48,277 bases of DNA from a bacterium CPR1 (GTDB taxonomy: Bacteria > Vulcanimicrobiota > Xenobia > Xenobiales > QWHO01). Positions 40,649 to 47,054 of the stretch are shown piece by piece; position 1 is the stretch's first letter, and every line of letters starts with the position of its first letter. A program made the position numbers and the translations under genes. Below the pieces are notes generated by a model, which saw nothing but the letters and a program-made list of their open reading frames with translations, searched no databases and was not told the origin of the DNA. The DNA is taken from positions 1 through 48,277 of the forward strand of contig QWHO01000054.1 in the NCBI GenBank assembly GCA_021404945.1. Direction: 5' to 3'.

Positions 40649-40667
40649 GGATACAACCGGGGTATCC
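40649..40667. promoter_or_regulatory. Inverted repeat just upstream of the graspetide -35 box
   Basis: GGATAC (40649-40654) and GTATCC (40662-40667) form a 6-bp inverted repeat around seven bases, four bases from the predicted -35 element. The position suits an activator or repressor. No regulator gene is adjacent; the closest candidate is the BTAD protein at 45686-46774. Confidence 0.4.
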
Positions 40668-40920
40668 GTTTGGTAACAGATGTTAAATTCTGACTCTTGA
40701 GAGAGGTTCCCTTGAGAGGGAAGTCGCAAGCGATCAGCAGTTTTTCCAACGCTGCGCGCCCTGGAGGAGAGTCTACGCCGCTCAGGGCGAGGTGCGCGCT
40801 CCTGTCGCGAGGTCATGCGCCGCTTCTTGTGGGGCAGCCGCAGCACCTCGCAAGCCGGGCGCCCAGGCGCGTCCCTTTCATTCTGATATGCACCTTTTTC
40901 AGGCAAGAGAGCCTGGGAGC

Positions 40921-41182
40921 GCAGCCGGAAACCCCGTTGACACGGTTTTCCGGCTGCGCGACGCCCAACAGTTGTGCTGGAAGCCCTGCCGCCTAGAATA
41001 TCTTGTGGTGGCGGAGGCGGGGGTAGGGGCCCCCGAGGGCGTAGCCCCTCCGACACCACATGGGGGGGTTGCGGCCGGACTTGTAAAGTGCAAGGCCTTT
41101 GGTCTTGCACTTTACAACGCGCTGGAACGCAGTTCCGGCGCGTTCGTTAGATTGTGCCAATGTGCAAGACCAAAGTGCGAGC
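40921..41182. repeat. Composite dispersed repeat, copy C (most complete)
   Basis: It opens with the hairpin GCAGCCGGAAA (40921-40931) / TTTCCGGCTGC (40947-40957). At about 41027-41078 is the block with CGACACCACATGGGGG and TTGCGGCCGG. Next is a second, perfect hairpin TTGTAAAGTGCAAG (41081-41094) / CTTGCACTTTACAA (41104-41117). It ends with sequence that is copy A's 1791-1860 segment in reverse. It fills the space between the subtilase stop and the graspetide promoter region. The rest of 40668-40920 holds no recognised gene. Confidence 0.75.
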
Positions 41183-41190
41183 GCAATAAT

Positions 41191-43173
41191 TTAGCGCGGC
41201 TCGCCCAGAACTTTGAGGCCCTTCAGGTAGATCCCATCGCGCCGGCCAAAGCCGCCGGAAATCAGCGTGAATTGGAACTGGATGTTCTTGCCGTCGTAGG
41301 CAGACAGGTCCATCCCGTGCGGTTGCCAGTCCGACCGGCCGGTGAGCGAGCCGACCGGAGACCAGTTGCGGCCGCCGTCCTTGCTGACCTGGACCCAGAC
41401 CACGTCGCCACCGCTGTCGTCCAGGTCGTGTTTGGCGTCAAAGACCAGCGTGGCGTTCTTCAGGCCTTTGAGCGAGAAGGGCTGGCTGGAGAGAACGCTG
41501 TTCTTGCCGGGTACCAGGTCCCCGCCCGGGCTATCGGTCCAGACGTCCCCCTCGACCTGGGCCCAGTCGCCCTGAATGGTCCACGAGGAAGGTCCCTCGT
41601 CCTGGAAGGCTTTCTGCGAGGCTATCACCTGGCCCCGGGCGCTGACCATCGGCGAGATATTCCCCACGTTGTCGCTGGCCTTGAGGGCCACATAGACCTC
41701 CTGGGCCAACTCCGAGGGACGCACGGGCAGGACGAGATTCTCGCGGCTGCCTCCCGAGCGCGGACCGGACACGGGCACGGCCCGGGCTTTCTGGAAGCTC
41801 TCCTCATCGGTCATGGGCCGGTCGCTGACGCGCAGGTCGTAACGGGAGGCCGTGCCCTGGCTCTGGTCGTCCCCCGGGGCGATCCAGGTCAGGGTCAGGC
41901 TGCGCGAGTCGCTGGACTGGACCTGGAACTGGCCGGGAGTACCCGGGGGGGTCTTATCGTCCTCCAGGCTGCGGGCCGCGTTCAAACGTCCGCCGGTGGC
42001 CACCACGCCCTGCAAGGACTCGACCTGGTCCACGCCCGAAAGCAGGCGCTTCTTGATCTCCTCGTTGCTGGCCTGGGGGTAGAGGGTGGCGATCAACCCG
42101 GCCACGCCGCTGACGTGGGGGCAGGCCATGGAGGTGCCGTTGAGAGACTCGGTTCCGCCCCCCGGGACGGTGGACACGATGTCCTGCCCGGGAGCGGCCA
42201 GGTCCACCGTGACGGCCCCGTAGTTGGAGAAACTGGCCCGCGAGTCGTTGCGTGTGGTGGCCGCCACGCTCACCATGTTGGGAAGGTCGTAGGTGCTGGG
42301 GTAGTGACCCTTCAGGTCGGTGTTGGTGCGACTGTTCCCGGCAGCCGCGATGTGCAGAGCCGTAGAGCCCGCAAAGGTGTCCTTGATCGCATCGTTGTAC
42401 TGGGTCCCGCCCGATGAGTTGGAGGTGATGCGGGCCCCCATCTTGTTGGCATACTCGAGTCCCTTGATAATGCTGGCGGCGCTGGTCCGGCCGTTATCGT
42501 CGAAGATCTTGATGGCCATGATGCGGGCCTGCCAGTTGACTCCCACCACGCCCTGTCCGTTGTTGCCCACGGCCCCGATGGTGCCGGCGGTGTGCGTGCC
42601 GTGGCGGTGCCCGTCCTGGACATTGCCGGAGTTGTCGTTGGGATTGTAGCCGTGGATGTCATCGACGACGCCGTTGCCGTCATCGTCGATCCCATTGCCG
42701 GGAATCTCGCCCGTATTGGTCCACAGGTTGGACATCAGATCGGGGTGGGTGACATCCACGCCGGTGTCCAGCACCGCGATGACCGGCCCGCTGTTCGATC
42801 CGGTGGTGACGGCCCAGGCCTCGGGAGCGTGGATGGCCTGCATGCCCCACAACTCGTGGGAGAGGTCGTCGGGCCTGCGCTCCTGGACGTCGAGCTCGAA
42901 GATGTGGTTGGGGACCGCGTAGCGGACCCGAGGATCGTTCGCCAGCTTGTCCATGGCCTGCTCGGTGCTGGTGGACTCGGGCAGCTTCAGGTGCAGCACC
43001 GTGGCTCTCCCGTCCAGGCTGGAGCCGGGGTTGGGGAGCTCGAATCGATCGACGATCTGAGCCTCGAGGTCGCCGGCCACATCTGTTGCCAGGCTGGCTC
43101 CCTCGTTGAGTCGCACCAGAAGCTCGCCGGGACGATGCGCGCCCAGCTCCCGATGGGTTTGGGTAACGTTCAT
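41191..43173 (-). CDS. Subtilisin-like serine protease (S8) with C-terminal beta domains
   Basis: The 660-residue protein starts at ATG 43173 after AAGGAGGAAACCA. Residues 15-95 resemble an inhibitor-type propeptide (ELLVRLNEGA; VRYAVPNHIFEL). The catalytic domain has Asp136 (IAVLDTGVD), His191 (GHRHGTHTAG), oxyanion Asn280 (AAAGNSR) and Ser348 (NGTSMACPHVSGVAG), all intact. A fibronectin III-like domain follows (LTLTWIAPGDD; YDLRVSD; YVALKASDNVGN), then a jelly-roll-like domain (LVFDAKHDLDDSGGDVVWVQVSKDGGRNW). No Sec signal is apparent, as in some subtilases exported by other means. It lies upstream of the graspetide operon on the same strand, about 0.6 kb away. Confidence 0.92.
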   Translation of the reverse strand: MNVTQTHRELGAHRPGELLVRLNEGASLATDVAGDLEAQIVDRFELPNPGSSLDGRATVLHLKLPESTSTEQAMDKLANDPRVRYAVPNHIFELDVQERRPDDLSHELWGMQAIHAPEAWAVTTGSNSGPVIAVLDTGVDVTHPDLMSNLWTNTGEIPGNGIDDDGNGVVDDIHGYNPNDNSGNVQDGHRHGTHTAGTIGAVGNNGQGVVGVNWQARIMAIKIFDDNGRTSAASIIKGLEYANKMGARITSNSSGGTQYNDAIKDTFAGSTALHIAAAGNSRTNTDLKGHYPSTYDLPNMVSVAATTRNDSRASFSNYGAVTVDLAAPGQDIVSTVPGGGTESLNGTSMACPHVSGVAGLIATLYPQASNEEIKKRLLSGVDQVESLQGVVATGGRLNAARSLEDDKTPPGTPGQFQVQSSDSRSLTLTWIAPGDDQSQGTASRYDLRVSDRPMTDEESFQKARAVPVSGPRSGGSRENLVLPVRPSELAQEVYVALKASDNVGNISPMVSARGQVIASQKAFQDEGPSSWTIQGDWAQVEGDVWTDSPGGDLVPGKNSVLSSQPFSLKGLKNATLVFDAKHDLDDSGGDVVWVQVSKDGGRNWSPVGSLTGRSDWQPHGMDLSAYDGKNIQFQFTLISGGFGRRDGIYLKGLKVLGEPR

Positions 43174-43225
43174 TGGTTTCCTCCTTAAATTCGTTTCTAC
43201 GGATTGGGTCAGGCGCCCGGGATGC

Positions 43226-43242
43226 GCACCAGTTTCTGGTGC
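43226..43242 (-). terminator. Hairpin downstream of the 44-residue ORF
   Basis: GCACCAG-TTT-CTGGTGC forms a perfect 7-bp stem that begins at the stop codon of the small ORF. There is no T-run after it, so it is a weak terminator or an mRNA-stabilising hairpin between that ORF and the protease gene. Confidence 0.4.
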
Positions 43243-43376
43243 TAGATGCCGTCGTCGGTTTTCGTGAGATCAGCCGAGCTCTGGGGGGGCAGGTCGCGGA
43301 TGGCGCCCTGAGAGATGCGCACTTTGATTTCCTGGCGGGCCAGCTCGACCGCTTCCTGGTCGATCGGCTCCCACAT
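43242..43376 (-). CDS. 44-residue small protein
   Basis: An ORF from ATG 43376 to TAG 43244-43242 encodes MWEPIDQEAVELARQEIKVR followed by a Ser/Gln/Asp-rich tail ending TKTDDGI. It starts six bases after the stop of the glycine-rich protein gene and has AAAGG about ten bases upstream, so translation in an operon is plausible. It is one amphipathic helix with a polar tail and contains no cysteine. It is not a graspetide precursor: there is no PFF leader or TxxYPSD core. Its position between a glycine-zipper protein and the subtilase suggests it belongs to that operon. Function unknown. Confidence 0.5.
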   Translation of the reverse strand: MWEPIDQEAVELARQEIKVRISQGAIRDLPPQSSADLTKTDDGI

Positions 43377-43382
43377 GCTCAA

Positions 43383-43790
43383 TCAGCCTTTCAAAGTGTC
43401 CTGAAGGAACTGGTCATAGGAGACAACCATGTCCACCGAGCGCTGGGCGGCCACCGGCAGGCCGTTGGCATAGCCCTCCCGGGCTCCCTGGTAGGCACCC
43501 ACGGCCAATCCCACGGCCGTCGCCAGGGGCGTGGCCAGCAGGGCCACGGCCGGGATGATGAGGGAGGTCGTCGTTTTATAGGCCAGGGTCTTTTCCGAGG
43601 TCCACAGGTCGCTGTAAGCCTTGGCCACCAGCTGGGGGGTGCGAATCAGCGTGGCTCCGCCGATCCCGACGCCATCCACCAGGCCGCCGACGATGGCCCC
43701 CGCGGCTCCCTCGGCCAGCCGGGCAGACCGGGATATGGTGCTTGCCCCGCCAAAGGCCGGGGAGGGGTGGCTGGTGATGGTCATGTTCAT
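43383..43790 (-). CDS. Glycine-zipper-like small protein A
   Basis: From ATG 43790 (MNMTITSHPSPAFGGAST) the protein has 135 residues. The start overlaps the stop of the upstream gene (ATGA at 43790-43787). After a short flexible leader it has small-residue stretches with regular glycine spacing (LAEGAAGAIVGGLVDGVGIGGATLI; PAVALLATPLATAVGLAVGAYQGAREGYANGL). These suit one or two glycine-zipper membrane hairpins. No signal peptide or catalytic motif is present. It shares general architecture with the proteins at 43787-44485, 44982-45662 and 26214-27173. Function unknown. Confidence 0.6.
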   Translation of the reverse strand: MNMTITSHPSPAFGGASTISRSARLAEGAAGAIVGGLVDGVGIGGATLIRTPQLVAKAYSDLWTSEKTLAYKTTTSLIIPAVALLATPLATAVGLAVGAYQGAREGYANGLPVAAQRSVDMVVSYDQFLQDTLKG

Positions 43791-44485
43791 GGCTGTTTCT
43801 CCTGCCTGGCCGACGTTGTGGGCGGCGCGGGCTTCTCGGATGTCCCGGGCTGCTCGGTGTGCTCGGGTTTCTCGAGCTTCTGGGGCTTCTCGGGCTTCTG
43901 GGGCTTCTCGGGCTTCTCGGGTGTCTCGGGCTTCTCGGGTGTCTCGAGCTTGGGCTCCGGCCGGAGATCGAGCCACACGCTGCGGCCTGCATCCCGGACC
44001 AGCCCCAGCGGCTGCAGGGCGACCACGTCCAGAGCGTCCTTGGGATGGTCGTAGAGAATCTTAGTGCCCAGCAGCGTGTAACCCCCGGTGCTGAGGAAGG
44101 CCCCTACCAGAGGGCTGGAGACGGCCGCCACCGCAAGCAGGGAGATCGAGATCCCCATGTGGAGCGCGCCGTCGAGCACCTGGTGCACGTCGGAACGGCG
44201 CATTCCTTCGCGCAACTCGCCATAGCCCGAGATGAGACCCAGTCCGCCCACGATTCCTCCCACCAGCTTGCCGGCCGTGGGCGGAAGCACTCCGGGCGTC
44301 CCGGCCGCCAGTGCGACTGCGAAGAGAAGGTCACGACGGCCACTGCGGGCGCTGTCGCGAAAGTGGCTCTTCGGCTCGGGCGGTGGGGGCGCGGGCGGGG
44401 GAGTGGGCTCGGGAGCCGGGGGAGGCTCGCTTGGAGCTAGAGCCCGGGATGCCATCCTGGGAAGGGCGGGGCTGGTGATGGTCAT
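43787..44485 (-). CDS. Glycine-zipper-like protein with a Lys/Pro repeat tail
   Basis: This 232-residue protein starts at ATG 44485 after AAGGAGG. It begins MTITSPALPRMASRALAPS with a Pro-rich linker, then a hydrophobic Gly/Ala region (LVGGIVGGLGLISGYGELREGM; ISISLLAVAAVSSPLVGAFLSTGGYTLLG). The tail from about residue 180 has KPETPEKPEKPQKPEKP-type repeats, a Pro-Glu-Lys rod. Such tails often span cell walls or envelopes or bind partners. The leader resembles that of the next gene (MTITS.P), suggesting a shared sorting or assembly role. It is translationally coupled to the 43383 gene. Confidence 0.6.
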   Translation of the reverse strand: MTITSPALPRMASRALAPSEPPPAPEPTPPPAPPPPEPKSHFRDSARSGRRDLLFAVALAAGTPGVLPPTAGKLVGGIVGGLGLISGYGELREGMRRSDVHQVLDGALHMGISISLLAVAAVSSPLVGAFLSTGGYTLLGTKILYDHPKDALDVVALQPLGLVRDAGRSVWLDLRPEPKLETPEKPETPEKPEKPQKPEKPQKLEKPEHTEQPGTSEKPAPPTTSARQEKQP

Positions 44486-44587
44486 GATAAGAAATCCTCC
44501 TTGGTTGCTCGGGTTGGGCGATCATGCCTTGCCAGAGACTTGTGGTTGTCATCGAGACGTCTTGGAGGACCCCGAGCTGTAAACCGG

Positions 44588-44850
44588 GACGGACCGCTCG
44601 GCCTTCGGGCGCGTTCGGGCGAGCGGTCAGCCAGGGCGGATGGAGCGGATTGATACCGGTCTCCCGGCGTTACCGTTCCCACCGGGCGGTATACCGCCTG
44701 CTCAGCCCGGTAACGCTGCCAGACCGGTAAGGGCGGAGGGGGTGGACTGATACCGGTCTCCCGGCGTTACCGTTCCCACCGGGCGGTATACCGCCTGCTC
44801 GGCCCGGTAACGCTGCCAGACCGGTAAGGGCGGATGGAGCGGATTGGCAG
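44588..44850. repeat. 97-bp tandem palindromic repeat plus hairpin
   Basis: GATACCGGTCTCCCGG begins at 44652 and again at 44749, a 97-bp period, with a partial third unit ending near 44847. Each unit is a nested palindrome: TACCGGTCT with AGACCGGTA outside, GCGTTACCG with CGGTAACGC inside, and GGCGGTATACCGCC in the centre. A separate hairpin with 9-bp arms (GACCGCTCG / CGAGCGGTC) sits near 44592-44633. The element fills most of the 44486-44981 gap and has no coding potential that I trust. Confidence 0.8.
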
Positions 44851-44929
44851 TTCTTCTTCAACAGGTTGTGACTCGGTCACGTGATCCCACTGTTTTGATT
44901 GGCGCGACTCGAGCTCGATTGCTGCCCCA

Positions 44930-44960
44930 GAAAGGAAGAAGGAGAGCCTGCTGGCTCTCC
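44930..44960 (-). terminator. Intrinsic terminator of the 44982-45662 gene
   Basis: On the minus strand GGAGAGCC-AGCA-GGCTCTCC is followed by TTCTTCCTTTCT. An eight-base GC-rich stem with a T-rich tail about 20 bases after the stop codon is a standard rho-independent terminator. Confidence 0.75.
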
Positions 44961-44981
44961 TCGTGCCTCCACTTGGGTGCG

Positions 44982-45662
44982 TTATGCCGTGTGCTGGTCG
45001 CAAGCCGGAGCCATCCAGTTAGCCAGGCGCTCGACATTGCGAGTACCCCAATCATATCCGGCCTGAAAGCTCTGGGGGGCAGCCGCACTGCTTGCGAACA
45101 CGCCGGCCGACAGCCCCACGACCTCACCCACCAGTCCCCGAGCCACATTCGCAGCAATGCCCTGGCCCTGGGAGATCGGCTCGGGCAGTTTGGCCAGGCT
45201 GGCCCCCACCCACTCGTCGGCGCTTGCGCGGATCTGCTGCTGGAAAGTCGGAGCAGCCGATTTCCAGTCCTGGGCCCCGATCAGGGCATTGGTGACCGCG
45301 CCCGCAGCGGCACCTTGGACAGGGCTGAGGGCCAGAGCCCCATAGCCGCAGCCCCCAGCCAGGGCTCCGGTAGCCGCCAGGTTCGCTGTCATGGCGACCT
45401 TGAAAGCGAGGTCCGCCTGGTCGTCCTTGAGACCGGTAGCCTTGACGATACCCTGGCCGGCCCCGGCGCATCCGCCCACGATCATCCGGTTGAAGGTCAG
45501 GGCAAGGCCGCTGACCACTCCGATCGTGCGACTGGCGGCCTCGAAAACGATTCCTCGCTCGACGCGGTCGACCGTTTCGGTGGAGGCATCCTGGGGAATC
45601 TGGCTCGCGGACGGCAGGGGGATGTGGATGCGATTGCTGTTCGTGCAGGTTGCGATATTCAT
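44982..45662 (-). CDS. Glycine-zipper-like protein B
   Basis: This 226-residue protein starts at ATG 45662 with AAGGAG eight bases upstream. The N-terminus (MNIATCTNSNRIHIPLPSAS) is a short flexible leader. The body has small-residue helices with GxxxG spacing (IVGGCAGAGQGIVKATG; LAATGALAGGCGYGALALSPVQGAAAGAVTNALIG; GLVGEVVGLSAGVFASSAAA). Several cysteines are scattered. It ends in its own strong terminator, so it is separable from the 43-44.5 kb group although on the same strand. It lies directly downstream of the BTAD regulator, which may control it. Not recognised as a known family. Confidence 0.6.
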   Translation of the reverse strand: MNIATCTNSNRIHIPLPSASQIPQDASTETVDRVERGIVFEAASRTIGVVSGLALTFNRMIVGGCAGAGQGIVKATGLKDDQADLAFKVAMTANLAATGALAGGCGYGALALSPVQGAAAGAVTNALIGAQDWKSAAPTFQQQIRASADEWVGASLAKLPEPISQGQGIAANVARGLVGEVVGLSAGVFASSAAAPQSFQAGYDWGTRNVERLANWMAPACDQHTA

Positions 45663-45685
45663 TTGTAGGGCTCCTTTTGATTGAT

Positions 45686-46774
45686 TTAACTAACTTTGCG
45701 GAAGGCGGGTGGGGCCAGGAGCCGGTCGTATGCCTCGCCCAGGACGGTGGGCCGGAATCCCAGCTCGCTCTGGAAATGGGCCACCGCATCGCGATAAAGG
45801 CGTCGGGCCTCCGACTCTCGACCCTGGCCGATCTGAGCGGCCAGCAGATCGGCCCAGGCCTGCTCGCAAAGGTCGTCATGCTGCAGAGCGCGTCGCGCAG
45901 TCTGCTCAGCCAACTGGGGATGGCCCAGGGTCAGCTGACAGTTGGTCAGCACGTGCAGTAGATTGCCCCGGGCAGCCGCCAGGCGTGCTCGAAGCGGCTG
46001 GATCCAGGCATCCTCCAATCCCTCGAGGAACGGGGCCCGATAGAGGCTGTCTGCCGAACTGGCCAGATGCAAAGCTTCCAGTGGCTGATGGTATTGGAGC
46101 TTGCGGGCTTGCTCGGCGGCCCGCTCGAAGGAGTCCACGTCGGTTTCAAAACGCGAATCCAGGCTGAGGGCATCCTGCACGCGACAGCGTAGCAGACCTT
46201 CTCCCGGTAGGCCCAGCAGATCACGGAGCGCGTAGCGGATCTGATAGATACAGTTGCGTAGTGACGATCTGCCTCGACCGGGCGTCAACTCGGGCCAGAG
46301 CATCTCGATGGCGGCCGCGCAGCTGACGGGTGCTCCCTGGCGTCCGACCAGGTAAGCGAAGAGCCGCATCGCTTTGGCGCTGGGCCAGCGTTCCGGGGTT
46401 AAGGTTCGGCACTGGTAGCTCAGGCGCAGGGCACCGAACAGCTCAGCCCGAGGCTGCTCGGCCCAGACGGCTGCGGGGCTTGCTGTGCTGGGACGGGCCA
46501 GGTTGCGCAGCCCTTGGAGCACGGAGACCCGAGCCAGCCGCATCCAGCTGTCTCCCTGTCCCAATTTCTCCATGATCTGCTCCAGCTGCCCGAGCCTCGT
46601 CACCTCGTGCATTCCGGCCCGGACCTGGGTATCGGAGATCTCTGCCAGCTGAAGGAGTACCTCAGCGGCCTGTTCCATCTCCTCGCATTCGAGCAACTGG
46701 CGAAAGTAGAGCTGCAGAGCCTTCGTCTCATCCTCCGGACTCTGTGGTGGTTCGTTGAAGAAGTTCGCGTTCAC
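45686..46774 (-). CDS. BTAD-domain transcriptional regulator (SARP-like)
   Basis: From GTG 46774, with GGAGG five bases upstream, the protein has 362 residues. An N-terminal helical part (LQLYFRQLLECEEMEQAAEVLLQLAEI) is followed by a winged-helix OmpR/SARP-like DNA-binding segment (LRLSYQCRTLTPERWPSAKAMRLFAYLVGRQGAPVSCAAAIEMLWPELTPGRGRSSLRNCIYQIRYALR). The C-terminal half is a bacterial transcriptional activation domain of TPR-like helices (PFLEGLEDAWIQPLRARLAAARGNLL; CEQAWADLLAAQIGQGRESEARRLYRDAV). SARP-type proteins often activate secondary-metabolite genes. Candidates here are the downstream glycine-zipper genes, the subtilase and the graspetide operon, but no binding repeats were identified. 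Confidence 0.82.
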   Translation of the reverse strand: MNANFFNEPPQSPEDETKALQLYFRQLLECEEMEQAAEVLLQLAEISDTQVRAGMHEVTRLGQLEQIMEKLGQGDSWMRLARVSVLQGLRNLARPSTASPAAVWAEQPRAELFGALRLSYQCRTLTPERWPSAKAMRLFAYLVGRQGAPVSCAAAIEMLWPELTPGRGRSSLRNCIYQIRYALRDLLGLPGEGLLRCRVQDALSLDSRFETDVDSFERAAEQARKLQYHQPLEALHLASSADSLYRAPFLEGLEDAWIQPLRARLAAARGNLLHVLTNCQLTLGHPQLAEQTARRALQHDDLCEQAWADLLAAQIGQGRESEARRLYRDAVAHFQSELGFRPTVLGEAYDRLLAPPAFRKVS

Positions 46775-47054
46775 GGTAACCTCCGAATCTGTCTGCCTCA
46801 TGAGACGGCGCCGGCGTCTCTCTACGGGGATCCGGGGCGTCGCGGGAGCGTTGAATTCGCGCCTACCAGATGAACAGTTGATGAACGTCGGGTCGACTGA
46901 CCCGGGTGCTGGAACGGCTGCTCGGCCTGTGGATTCCTCGGTCTCGGCCAGGCGCTGGCGATTCTCGCCCGTCTCCGCCTGTCAGGCTCTGCTAGACTGA
47001 GAGGCGGAAGGGAGGGATAATCTACCCAGCTATCGCCATTGGAGGTCTGCAAGG

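Noticed and set aside
43859-44440. Leu-Gly repeat ORF (LLGLLGLLG) on the plus strand, looking like a membrane peptide
   Set aside because: It is the antisense reading of the Glu-Lys-Pro repeat tail of the 43787-44485 gene.
44982-45662. Glycine-rich proteins near 45 kb as bacteriocin or RiPP precursors
   Set aside because: They are 135-230 residues, lack a double-glycine cut site at the leader and any modifying enzyme close by; the glycine pattern suits membrane helices better.
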